Source: Streptomyces sp. CB02400 (GTDB lineage: Bacteria > Actinomycetota > Actinomycetes > Streptomycetales > Streptomycetaceae). From it: DNA of 64,000 nt. The stretch covers positions 1 to 64,000 of the forward strand of contig NZ_LIWB01000016.1 of assembly GCF_001905725.1 (NCBI RefSeq). Direction: 5' to 3'. The translations under genes and the position numbers were made by a program. The notes under the pieces were generated by a model. It did no database searches. It worked only from the letters and a program-made list of their open reading frames with translations, and was not told where the DNA came from. This document shows, piece after piece, positions 51,437 to 59,856 of the stretch (its first letter is position 1; the number at the start of each line of letters is the position of its first letter).

Positions 51437-52369
51437 ATGCGGCGCAGCGATGTCACGCGGGGCGACGGCACGTGGGTGGGCCTGTCCCTGGACGTACAGG
51501 ACCGCCGCCGGCCGGGGCTGTGCGTGTTCAGCGCCGGGCCGCGGCTGCTGGTTTCCCAGCTGTCGCGGCCTGTGTTGCTCGCCGTTGTCGACGAGCAGCT
51601 CCAGGGTGTGGACTTCTGGCGCACCGACGAGTACCGCTCCTTCGTCCCGCCGTTGCGCGCCGATGTGGGGCGCGCCCTGGCGGGCAGCCCGGAACGATGG
51701 GCTCACCGCTTCGCGCAGTACCTCGTCGACTCGCCGGACAGCCCGTTGCACGAGGGCCGGTGGCTGCTGTCGTGCGAGAGTCCGCTCCGGCGCTGGCGCC
51801 ACGCCGACGTTTCGCATGCCGAGTACTGGAGCTCGATGCTCGTCGACGGCCATCCGGACGGGTACATCGACTGGTTTCTCCACTCCACGTCGTTCGAGGT
51901 TCTGCCGCTGCGGCCGATGCCCGACGCCGACGACAGCCGGGTCAAGGCGTACCGCAAGCAGGCCCGTGAAGGGACGCTCCCACCCGTCCTGTTGTGGTGG
52001 GTCAGTGGCCTGGACTGTCATCTGATCATGGACGGTCACGCGCGGCTCGCCGCGGCGATCGCCGAATCCGTCGAGCCTCCGCTGTTGCAGCTTCACCGCA
52101 CGGTGCCGCGCGACGACCTGGCCGCGCGCACCGATGAGGCCGTGGGCTCCTACGAGGACGAACTGGCACGCTTCGCCGGACTCCGCGCCCTCCACGGCCC
52201 CACCGTCCCGGACGGAGCCGCCACAGCCGGCCCACGGCTCGTCCGCCTCCTCCACGGCCTGAACACCGCGGAACAGCCGACCTGGGCCTGGCCCCTGCCC
52301 GGAGGGGAGGAGCAGTGGCGTCGCATCGCGCACGAGGTGACAGCCGGCCAGGACCGGCCCCGTACATGA
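51437..52369 (+). CDS. Hypothetical protein with ParB-like segment
   Basis: I do not recognise the full 310-residue protein. The region around residues 175-210 (DDSRVKAYRKQAREGTLPPV, then LIMDGHARLAAAI) resembles a ParB/sulfiredoxin-like fold, where DGHxR binds nucleotide. The N-terminal half has aromatic-rich segments without a known motif. It could be a nucleotide-binding or regulatory protein. It lies beyond the MMPL terminator and is probably outside the cluster. Confidence 0.65.
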   Translation: MRRSDVTRGDGTWVGLSLDVQDRRRPGLCVFSAGPRLLVSQLSRPVLLAVVDEQLQGVDFWRTDEYRSFVPPLRADVGRALAGSPERWAHRFAQYLVDSPDSPLHEGRWLLSCESPLRRWRHADVSHAEYWSSMLVDGHPDGYIDWFLHSTSFEVLPLRPMPDADDSRVKAYRKQAREGTLPPVLLWWVSGLDCHLIMDGHARLAAAIAESVEPPLLQLHRTVPRDDLAARTDEAVGSYEDELARFAGLRALHGPTVPDGAATAGPRLVRLLHGLNTAEQPTWAWPLPGGEEQWRRIAHEVTAGQDRPRT

Positions 52370-52593
52370 GCCCTGACCCGTTCCTCCCGCTGACCGTTAC
52401 GTCCGGGCGCACCGCCGTACCGCCAGGAGCAGGGCGACCAGGCCCTCCGCGTCGCGCGCCACGACCACGGAGGCGTCGCGTGCATGTCCGTCGTTCGTGC
52501 GGGGCGAGCGCGGCGACCAGGTTCTGTCTCTTGAGAACCGGCGGTTGCCCGGGCCTGGCCTCCCTGCAGCATCCCAGGGTCTAATGCCCTGCC

Positions 52594-53133
52594 ATGGACG
52601 CAGGAGTAGCAGCTGTGATCGGTGCGGCGATCGGCACGCTCGGAGGTTTCGGGGGCGGCCTGGTCACCGCCGTGAGCCAGGGATCACAGCAGAGGCGGCA
52701 GCGGCAGATCGACCGGGAACTCAGGCTTGAGGAGGCTCGCCGCAATGCTTACAGCGAATGCATCAGCACTTCTAAGCAAATGTCTGCGGCGTGGTGGAAG
52801 TTGGCGGCGAGTCTTCGCATCGAGACGAGTACTGAGGAGCAGTGGCGTGAACCCGCGGCCGACGCCCATGCGGCATGGGCTTCCTTCAGTTCCGCGGTGG
52901 CTGAGGTGACCGTCGTAGGTCCCGCGTTCGTGGCCGACGCGGCCGATGCTCTGCGGCGGGCGATGTATGCCTTGGACATGGCCGGCACGGCTTGGCATGA
53001 CGCCGCCCGCCGGGCGGGAGCTGGTCGCTTGGAAGATTTCGACGCCCAGTACATGCGAGCAGTCGAAGCGAAGCGCGTACCGGGCAGGTCCTTTCAGGCA
53101 GCAGCGCGCAGGGCGTTGCAGGCGGAGAGCTAG
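52594..53133 (+). CDS. Hypothetical membrane-anchored helical protein
   Basis: The protein has 179 residues. An N-terminal hydrophobic, Gly-rich segment (VAAVIGAAIGTLGGFGGGLV, residues 5-24) should anchor it, followed by a charged helix (QQRRQRQIDRELRLEEARR) likely to form a coiled coil. Codon use is less GC-biased than in the cluster genes. Similar proteins are common in Streptomyces and of unknown function. Confidence 0.7.
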   Translation: MDAGVAAVIGAAIGTLGGFGGGLVTAVSQGSQQRRQRQIDRELRLEEARRNAYSECISTSKQMSAAWWKLAASLRIETSTEEQWREPAADAHAAWASFSSAVAEVTVVGPAFVADAADALRRAMYALDMAGTAWHDAARRAGAGRLEDFDAQYMRAVEAKRVPGRSFQAAARRALQAES

Positions 53134-53485
53134 GTTGCCCCGTACGTCCGGATACGGAAGGCGGACCTGCGTCTGGTGGTCGTCCGCGCAGCGGGAGCGA
53201 TCGACACGGAAGAGGCATCGGAGCGATGAACGCGACAGCAGCACAGCAGCACGAGGTCCTGGTCCCGGGCGACGGCTACGCCGGGACTTCGCCGTGGAGA
53301 CCAGACCCTTCGCGCCACCAGCCCTGACCGATGTCTCCGTCCCCGTCGTGCATGTCGAACCAGCCCTGATCGCCGGTACCGCCCGGCTCAGCGGCGGGCA
53401 AGACCGCACAAGGAAAACCGCCCCCGTTCTGGCGGTGGTCCTGGGATGTGAACCCGGTGCCGCAGTGCGAGGGGTCTCTTGAGAG
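53134..53485. other. Intergenic region without a supported gene
   Basis: The 350 bp between the anchored protein and the TetR-like gene contain only short open frames with poor codon bias. No hairpin of note was seen. Confidence 0.4.
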
Positions 53486-54160
53486 TCACGGTGTCGCGGG
53501 CGTCACCGCGGTGATCCGTGCCGCGAGACCGTCGAGCAGGACGGTCAGGCCGAACCGGTACGGCGATGTGGACGAGAGGTCGGCTTCGGGGGCGACGGTG
53601 GCGAAGCGGGGGAGGTGGCCCTGGGCCAGCAGGGTGGTCACGCGGTCGTGCTGGGCGTCCATCCACTGCTCCGCGGTGATGCCGCTGGTCTGGGTGGCTC
53701 GTGCTTCGGGTTCCGTGTCGACCGCCTGGCCCCGGACGTATCCGAAGAGGGTGACGGCCGCGTGCATACGGGTGTCGGCGTCCAGTCCGAGGCCCTTTAG
53801 GGCGGCCAGGGCCCAGTCGATGTGCCGCATGCCGTGCGGCACGAGCAGGGGCCGGCTGAGGTTGAGGGACGCGGCCAGCCACGGATGCGCCTGGTAGAGG
53901 CGCCACTGGACCGCTGCGGACAGTTCGAGCCCGGCGCGCCAGTCCCCCGGAGGCCGCGTCGGCAGAGGCTCGCTCGCGAAGGCCGCGTCCACCATCAGCG
54001 CGATCAGCTGCTCCTTGTTCGCGACGTGCCGGTAGAGCGACATGGTCGGCATGCCGAGTTCCGCGGCCACCCGTCGCATCGTCAGACCGGCCGTTCCCTC
54101 GGCGTCGGCGAGTGCGACGGCGGCCCGGACGATGCGGGCCCGGACGGCCGGGTCGCCCTG
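53486..54160 (-). CDS. TetR-family regulator, 5' end disturbed
   Basis: The frame carries an intact TetR DNA-binding domain (RARIVRAAVALADAEG, then LTMRRVAAELGMPTMSLYRH) and a C-terminal ligand domain typical of the TetR_C group. No proper start precedes it: the frame runs without interruption into antisense of a monooxygenase fragment, up to 54604. The junction is near 54150. A deletion seems to have removed the original start and the intergenic region. It may be expressed from a secondary start or be dead. Confidence 0.6.
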   Translation of the reverse strand, partial: QGDPAVRARIVRAAVALADAEGTAGLTMRRVAAELGMPTMSLYRHVANKEQLIALMVDAAFASEPLPTRPPGDWRAGLELSAAVQWRLYQAHPWLAASLNLSRPLLVPHGMRHIDWALAALKGLGLDADTRMHAAVTLFGYVRGQAVDTEPEARATQTSGITAEQWMDAQHDRVTTLLAQGHLPRFATVAPEADLSSTSPYRFGLTVLLDGLAARITAVTPATP

Positions 54161-54463
54161 CTCGGCGACGCCGGCTACTGCGCGGCCCCCACCTCGGGAC
54201 GCGGCACGTCCCAGGCATTGATCGGCGCCTACGTACTGGCCGGCGAGCTGGCACAGGCCCGCAGCGACCACAGGGCGGCCTTCACGGCCTACGAGAACGT
54301 GATGCGCCCCTTCGTCACCGAGCACCAGGCCCTGGGACGCGAGGGCGCGGAGCGGTTCTCCATGCCCGCCCCCACCCAGGAGGTGCTGGACATGCTCGCC
54401 GCGAACGCCCCGGAGAACACCCGCACGGAGGTGGTCCGCCCCCCCGACTACGCGATGCGCTGA
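54146..54463 (+). pseudogene. C-terminal fragment of FAD monooxygenase
   Basis: About 105 codons encode GRVALLGDAGYCAAPTSGRG and the C-terminal helices of an aromatic-hydroxylase-type FAD monooxygenase, ending at 54463. The N-terminal FAD domain is missing. A TetR gene divergent from such a monooxygenase is a common arrangement; a deletion between them would give exactly this structure. Confidence 0.7.
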
Positions 54464-54724
54464 CCTGCCGGGTGGCCCCGCCGCGTCGTCCGTCCGAGGA
54501 GACGACCACTTCGCCACGATGCGCAGGGGACTCACTCCGTACGCCAAGACGTGCGCCGTACGGGAACTGTCCGGCCGGGATCCGGTGGACGAATGACCGC
54601 GCAAAAACCTGTCGGAGGTCGTTGAGCCCGTTTCCGGTGGCGGCCTCCCGCCGGCGAGCGCACCCCGCGATCAGTACCGCTGTCGGGCGGTCGTCAACCG
54701 AGGGAGAAGGGACTTGACGGCCGC

Positions 54725-55306
54725 TCAGTGGGCTGGACGCGACACGGCCGACGGCCGCCACTCGCGTCTGATCAACCCGAACACCCAGGAGTCGGACACC
54801 TCGCCGTCGACGACGCAGTCTTCCCGCAACGTCCCTTCACGCACGAACCCGGTCTTCTCCAGGACCCGGGCGGACGCCACGTTGCGCGTGTCCGCCTCGG
54901 CCTGGACCCGGTTCAGGTCCAGCGTGTCGAAGGCCCACCGCAGCAGGGCGTGGGCGGCCTCCGCCGCGTAGCCGTGGCCCCACATCGCCTCGTCGAGGCA
55001 GTACCCCAGCGACGCGCTGCGGTGGACCGGGTTCCATTCGACCAGGCCGCACCAGCCGACGAAGGCCCCGTCGGAAGCCCGGTCGATCGCCACCCGCGCC
55101 CCGGTGCCTTCGTCCGCCATCTTCCGGCACGTCGCGATGAAGCGCTCGGCGCGGGCCCGTTCGGTCCACGGAGGGGAGTCCCAGTAGCGCATCACGAGGG
55201 TGTTGCTGTGCAGGGCGAAGAGGGGGCCCGCGTCGGCGTCGGTGAAGGGCCGCAGTCGCAGGCGAGCGGTGTGCAGTACGGGGGTGGCCAAAGTCATGCG
55301 CACCAT
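54725..55306 (-). CDS. RimJ/RimL-type GNAT acetyltransferase
   Basis: The protein has 193 residues. LHTARLRLRPFTDADA at the start, GYCLDEAMWGHGYAAEAAHALL in the middle and NVASARVLEKTGFVREG near the end are classic for the RimJ/RimL group of N-acetyltransferases, which modify ribosomal proteins, amines or antibiotics. ATG 55306 and 55297 are both possible. Monocistronic. Confidence 0.9.
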   Translation of the reverse strand: MVRMTLATPVLHTARLRLRPFTDADAGPLFALHSNTLVMRYWDSPPWTERARAERFIATCRKMADEGTGARVAIDRASDGAFVGWCGLVEWNPVHRSASLGYCLDEAMWGHGYAAEAAHALLRWAFDTLDLNRVQAEADTRNVASARVLEKTGFVREGTLREDCVVDGEVSDSWVFGLIRREWRPSAVSRPAH

Positions 55307-55443
55307 CTTGTGCCCCCATGGAGCGTGCGGAACACCGAATATCCCCTCCCGGTCCGGCCCCCACGATCAAGGCATCGCCTACCAGCGGATCGTGCCCCGC
55401 CATCACCCAGTACGTGTGTCACCAACGTCCTGGGACGGCACAC

Positions 55444-56061
55444 CTAGCCCTGCGTAGGGTTGCTCTCCAGCTTGCGCCGTTCCCGGCGGTTGGGGTGGCG
55501 GACGACCACTCCTCCCGCGCCGCCGGTCCCGGCGAGCCGGATCAGCGGGGTTCCCGGGAGCCGGTCGGGAGTGGTCCTGTCCGTCAGGCCGCCGACGCCG
55601 GGATCCATGCCGCCGGTGTCCGCGGCCCAGCCGTCGGGGATGACGATCGTGACACCGGATATCTCCCCGTGCGCCTCCACCACGACCTCCGTGAGGCGGC
55701 ACTCGACCCGGGTGAAGTCGAGCTTCACACCTCCCACGCCTCCGTGAGCGATCACGTGTCCGGGAACCTCCCAGCGCCCGGGGCCCCGAGACGCGCCGTA
55801 CACGCCGCCCTTGAGCACCAGCGGCGGCCGGTTCGCGGGGGAGTCCGCCTTCGGCAGGTCGGCGGTCAGGACGGCCAGTTCGGCGTGGGTCTTGGAGGTC
55901 AGCGCCTGCTCCAGGCGCGAGTCCAGCTCGTCGAAATCGATCCGCCCCTCGGCCGCCGCGTCGCGCAACCGCTCCACCACCGCTTCCCGGTCGTCGTGAG
56001 AGGCGCGGAGCCCTCCCGATGGAGCAGGGCGCGGAGAAGGCTCGGGAGGCTGGGTGGTCAT
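55444..56061 (-). CDS. DUF1707 domain protein
   Basis: The protein has 205 residues. The N-terminal DUF1707 domain is clear (LRASHDDREAVVERLRDAAAEGRID, then ELDSRLEQALTS). The C-terminal part resembles the cell-wall-active-antibiotics-response/DUF4097-like beta domain (VVVEAHGEISGVTIVIPDGW). Members are widespread in actinomycetes and of unknown function. The start is ATG 56061; the longer frame to 56229 lacks a site. Confidence 0.88.
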   Translation of the reverse strand: MTTQPPEPSPRPAPSGGLRASHDDREAVVERLRDAAAEGRIDFDELDSRLEQALTSKTHAELAVLTADLPKADSPANRPPLVLKGGVYGASRGPGRWEVPGHVIAHGGVGGVKLDFTRVECRLTEVVVEAHGEISGVTIVIPDGWAADTGGMDPGVGGLTDRTTPDRLPGTPLIRLAGTGGAGGVVVRHPNRRERRKLESNPTQG

Positions 56062-56317
56062 GGCGACAAGGATAAGCAAGTGGTCGGCGGGCAGTTCCGC
56101 GGGACTGACATGGCGGAGACTTTGGTCCCGGTCCGCCGGGCCCACCGGGGCCGGTACGCGCGCGCCGGTGCTTCCCGCGCGGCGGACGGGCGTACGAGGT
56201 GGCGTTCGCGGCGCGACACCGAGGACCACCCGCCCACCGCGACCGCCCCCCCTTGTGGACGGAGCCGGGAACGTCGTTCCGGTTCGGCGGCTCCTTCATG
56301 CCGCCGGCCACGCGGGA

Positions 56318-56878
56318 TCAGCGCGGCTGAGGCACGTAGTGGGCTTCGATGACCCCGTTGTCGAAGGCGCGCGTGGACGCCAGGTGCATGGGGATCTGCT
56401 CGCCGTTGGCGAGGGTGCGGCCGGTGCCGGCGACGACGGGGGCGATCTGCAGGTAGAGGTTGTCCAGCAGGCCGTTGCTCATGAGCCACTGGACGAGGGT
56501 GATGCTGCCGCCGACGTTGATGTTGCCGCCGGGCTGCTGCTTGAGGGCCCGGATCTGGCCGGCGATGTCGTCGCCGGTGATCAGGTGGCTGTTCTGCCAC
56601 TCCCCGACCTCGGTGAGGGTGGAGGAGACGACGTACTTCGGCGCGGCGTTCATCCAGCCGGCGGTGGGCACCTGCTCGTTGGTGGCGTGCGGGAAGAACG
56701 TGCTCCACATCTGATAGGTGCTGCGGCCCAGCAGGGCGGTGTCGGCGTCGTCGAACAGCCGCATCAACGCCTCGGTCGTCTCACCGGTGTTGTAGGGCAT
56801 GCTCCACTTCTCCGGGCTCTCCACGACACCGTCCAGCGAGAGGAACAGCCCGGCCACGATCTTGCGCCCTGCGGTCAT
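56318..56878 (-). CDS. Dihydrofolate-reductase-like (RibD_C) protein
   Basis: The protein has 186 residues. KIVAGLFLSLDGVVESPEKW, ALLGRSTYQMW and GGNINVGGSITLVQWLMS follow the pattern of RibD C-terminal/DHFR-like proteins of actinomycetes. It probably binds NADPH; the substrate is unknown. AAGGAG precedes the ATG at 56878. It is divergent from the right-hand operon. Confidence 0.9.
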   Translation of the reverse strand: MTAGRKIVAGLFLSLDGVVESPEKWSMPYNTGETTEALMRLFDDADTALLGRSTYQMWSTFFPHATNEQVPTAGWMNAAPKYVVSSTLTEVGEWQNSHLITGDDIAGQIRALKQQPGGNINVGGSITLVQWLMSNGLLDNLYLQIAPVVAGTGRTLANGEQIPMHLASTRAFDNGVIEAHYVPQPR

Positions 56879-57009
56879 GCGATCACTCCTTGGAAGAGCT
56901 TCCCGGGGAAGCCTGTGACATCCGAATCAGAAGCGAGCTTGTCTTTCACAAATTCGTGTTGTCAATTGCGTGCCGGGGTGCCCTCCGTGCCGTGTTGTCC
57001 CGTCAATTT

Positions 57010-57024
57010 CCCTTGTCACAAGGG
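57010..57024 (+). promoter_or_regulatory. Palindromic operator-like site
   Basis: cccttgtcacaaggg is a perfect odd palindrome with 7-bp arms, about 140 bp before the O-methyltransferase start, in an AT-rich stretch. The CGAC...AAGGTC sequence at 57037-57050 is a possible weak motif A. Confidence 0.4.
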
Positions 57025-57077
57025 GAGTTCATGGTGCGACGCCAAGGTCTGCCCGCCGCATCCCGCACCGAAAGAGC

Positions 57078-57092
57078 GCAATCCAGAAGATG
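57078..57092 (+). promoter_or_regulatory. Motif B before right-hand operon
   Basis: gcaatccagaagatg, 72 bp before the O-methyltransferase start, is the reference copy for the shared motif seen at 15546, 29597 (minus), 46580 and 48060. Confidence 0.5.
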
Positions 57093-57163
57093 GGCCGGGC
57101 CCACCGCTCCGCGAGGATGGCACCGCGGGCCCCGCTGTGCCCGCGGTGAAGGAGGGCATCGCT

Positions 57164-58180
57164 GTGTTGGGTGACGAGGACGGCAGTGCCGCCGCGCTGT
57201 GGCGGATGGCGAACCTGGGCACGCCGATGGCCGTGCGCGTGGCCGCGACCCTGCGGATCGCCGACCACATAGCCGCCGGCACCCGGACGGCACCGGCCCT
57301 GGCCGAGGCCGTCGGCGCCCACCCCGGCGCCCTGGAGCGGCTATTGCGCTACCTGGCCGTGCGTGGGGTGTTCGAGCGCGACGAGGACGGTCGCTACGCC
57401 CTCACCGCCCTGGGCCGGCCCCTGTGCGAGGACCACCCGGCCGGTCTGCGCGCCTGGTTCGACGTCCGTACCGGCGGGCGCGGCGAACTGTCCTTCGTGG
57501 AGCTGCTGCACAGCGTCACCACGGGCGAGGCCGCCTTCCCGGTGCGCTACGGACGCTCCTACTGGGACGACCTGACCGCCGACCCCGAGCGGGCCGCCGC
57601 CTTCAACTCCCTGCTGGGCGCCGACGTGGCCGTCCGCGCCCCGGACATCGTCACCGGCTACGACTGGGGCCGCCTCGGCCACGTCGTCGACGTGGGCGGC
57701 GGCGACGGCTCCCTGCTGACCGCCCTGCTCGAAGCCCACCCCGGCCTGCGCGGCACGGTCGTCGACCTGAAGGAGGCCGCGCTCGACGCCGAACGGTCCT
57801 TCGCCGCCTCCGGTCTGGACGACCGCGCCGGCGCCGTCACCGGCAGCTTCTTCGACCCGCTGCCCGCCGGAGCCGGCGGCTACGTCCTCTCGCTGATCCT
57901 GCACGACTGGGACGACACCGCGGCGACCGCGATCCTGCGCCGCTGCGCCGAGGCCGCCGGCCGCACCGGCTCCGTCTTCGTCATCGAGTCGGTCGGCCCC
58001 CGGGGCGACACCCCGCACACCGGCATGGATCTGCGGATGCTGTGCGTCTACGGGGCCCAGGAGCGCGGCGTGCCCGAGTTCGCCGCGCTCGCCGCCGACG
58101 CCGGCCTGAAGGTGGCCGCCGTCCACCCCGCCGGCTCCTCGGCGATCATCGAACTGACCGCCGCCGACCGCACCATGTGA
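57164..58180 (+). CDS. O-methyltransferase (SgcD4-like)
   Basis: The protein has 338 residues. An N-terminal winged-helix dimerisation domain (LAEAVGAHPGALERLLRYLA) is followed by the SAM-binding motif VVDVGGGDGSLLTALL near residue 168 and SLILHDWDD near 245, where the histidine is the usual catalytic base of aryl O-methyltransferases. In the C-1027 benzoxazolinate pathway an O-methyltransferase (SgcD4) methylates the hydroxylated aryl acid. GTG 57164 has AAGGAGGG upstream. Its last 10 codons and stop lie in the first unit of a 116-bp repeat. Confidence 0.9.
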   Translation: MLGDEDGSAAALWRMANLGTPMAVRVAATLRIADHIAAGTRTAPALAEAVGAHPGALERLLRYLAVRGVFERDEDGRYALTALGRPLCEDHPAGLRAWFDVRTGGRGELSFVELLHSVTTGEAAFPVRYGRSYWDDLTADPERAAAFNSLLGADVAVRAPDIVTGYDWGRLGHVVDVGGGDGSLLTALLEAHPGLRGTVVDLKEAALDAERSFAASGLDDRAGAVTGSFFDPLPAGAGGYVLSLILHDWDDTAATAILRRCAEAAGRTGSVFVIESVGPRGDTPHTGMDLRMLCVYGAQERGVPEFAALAADAGLKVAAVHPAGSSAIIELTAADRTM

Positions 58181-58379
58181 CCGTCGCCGTCCACGCCGCG
58201 GGCCGGCCCGCCTGCCCGCGCCGCGTGACCGGCCCGCCCGGCCGCGCCGAGCGGCCCGCCGCAATCGAACTGACCGCCGCCGACCGCACCATGTGACCGT
58301 CGCCGTCCACGCCGCGGGCCGGCCCGCCTGCCCGCGCCGCGTGACCGGCCCGCCCGGCCGCGCCGAGCGGCCCGCCGCA
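58148..58379 (+). repeat. 116-bp perfect tandem duplication of a gene 3' end
   Basis: Units 58148-58263 and 58264-58379 appear identical. Each contains the last ten sense codons and the TGA of the O-methyltransferase gene and then about 80 bp of non-coding sequence. The following P450 starts 13 bp after the second unit, so its ribosome site is not part of the repeat. Confidence 0.95.
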
Positions 58380-58392
58380 GAGGAGACCTCGG

Positions 58393-59631
58393 ATGGCCGA
58401 GCCCGCCCCCCTGTCCCTGACGGAGGCGTTCGCCGCCCTGGGTACCGCGCGGGGGCGGCAGGACCCCTACCCGCTGTACGAGGCGATCCGCGCCCACGGC
58501 GACCTCGCCCGGCGCGGACCCGGCCGGCTGGTCGTCACCGGGTACGACGAGTGCGCCCGCGCCCTGCGCGACGGCAGCCTGCACGTCCAGGACCGTACGG
58601 CCTACGACGCCGCCGGTCCGGCCTGGCGCTCCCATTCCTCCCTGCGCGCCTTCACCAGCTCGATGCTCTACAGCAACGGGGCCGACCACACCCGGCTGAG
58701 GTCCCTGGCCGCCTTCGCCTTCACCCCGCCCCGGGTGCGCGAACTCGCCCCGGTCGTCGAGGACATGGCCGACCGCCTCCTGGACCGCATGGCCCGCCTC
58801 GGCGCCGGCGGCAGTCCCGTCGACGTCATCGCCGAGTTCGCCTCCCGGCTGCCCATCGCCGTCATCGGCGCCCTGCTCGGCTTCCCCGAGGAGGACCAGG
58901 TCTGGTTCCGGGAGATGGCCTCCACCATCGCCGTGTCCACCGACGGCCTCTCCGACCCCACGGCCCTGAACCGGGCCGACGCCGCGATGGACGCCCTCGC
59001 CGGCTACTTCGGCCGGCTCGCCGACGAGCGCCGCCGCAGGCCCGCCGACGACCTCCTCACCCTCCTCGTCGCGACCCACGACGACGAACCGGAGCGGCTC
59101 AGCCACGAAGAGCTGATGGGCAACCTCATGGTGCTGCTCACCGCCGGCTTCGAGACCACCAGCTTCCTCATCGGCCACGGCCTGATGATCGCCCTGGACC
59201 ACGCCCCGTACGCGCACCGGCTGCGCGACGACGCGGACTTCGCCGACGCCTACGTCGAGGAGATCCTGCGCTACGAGCCGCCCGTCCACGTCACCAGCCG
59301 CTGGGCCACCCGGGACACCGAGCTGCTCGGCACCGCCGTCCCGCGCGGCACCCGGCTCACCCTGATCCTGGCCGCCGCCAACCGCGACCCGCGCCGCTTC
59401 ACCGCACCGGACCGCTTCGACCCAGCGCGCGGCGGCGCCCCGGGGCCCCTGAGCTTCGGCGCGGGCCCCCACTACTGCCTCGGCGCCCCCCTCGCCCGCC
59501 TCGAGGCCCGGATCGCCCTGCCCCGGCTGCTGCGCCGCTTCCCGCGCCTGACGGCCGCCGCCTCTCCCGTCTACCGCGACCGGTGGGTCGTACGCGGACT
59601 CGACACGTATCCCCTCGTGCTCGGCGCCTGA
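58393..59631 (+). CDS. Cytochrome P450 (SgcD3-like)
   Basis: The protein has 412 residues. AGFETTSFLIGHG forms the I-helix (near 251), EEILRYEPP the K-helix and FGAGPHYCLGAPLAR the haem loop with ligand C362. The C-1027 pathway contains a P450 (SgcD3) proposed to hydroxylate the anthranilate-type ring; position and context agree, but sequence identity was not measured. GAGGAGA precedes the ATG. A gap of 225 bp follows, with further regulatory motifs. Confidence 0.92.
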   Translation: MAEPAPLSLTEAFAALGTARGRQDPYPLYEAIRAHGDLARRGPGRLVVTGYDECARALRDGSLHVQDRTAYDAAGPAWRSHSSLRAFTSSMLYSNGADHTRLRSLAAFAFTPPRVRELAPVVEDMADRLLDRMARLGAGGSPVDVIAEFASRLPIAVIGALLGFPEEDQVWFREMASTIAVSTDGLSDPTALNRADAAMDALAGYFGRLADERRRRPADDLLTLLVATHDDEPERLSHEELMGNLMVLLTAGFETTSFLIGHGLMIALDHAPYAHRLRDDADFADAYVEEILRYEPPVHVTSRWATRDTELLGTAVPRGTRLTLILAAANRDPRRFTAPDRFDPARGGAPGPLSFGAGPHYCLGAPLARLEARIALPRLLRRFPRLTAAASPVYRDRWVVRGLDTYPLVLGA

Positions 59632-59681
59632 CCTGCGTCGCCGCCCCTCCCGCGCGCCCGCGGGGCCGGGATTCTCGCACA

Positions 59682-59767
59682 GCATTTAGAGAGATGCGCC
59701 TTCACGCCCGCAGACGTGACGATTCAGGTAAGTCGGCAGGCCCCCCCACGACGACTTGGCGAAGCCG
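59682..59767 (+). promoter_or_regulatory. Motif A (and weak B) before flavoprotein gene
   Basis: cgacttggcgaagccg at 59752-59767 matches the copy at 9760-9775 at 15 of 16 positions, 50 kb away. A weak motif B (gcatttagagagatg) is at 59682-59696. They lie before the iron-sulfur flavoprotein gene, which therefore probably starts a separate transcript. Confidence 0.5.
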
Positions 59768-59856
59768 GGCACCCCGCCATCCGCGCCCTGCTCTCCGGCG
59801 GCCCACCGCCGACTGCGCCGGAACCGCCGAATCTTCGCATTCGAAGGAGTCATCTC

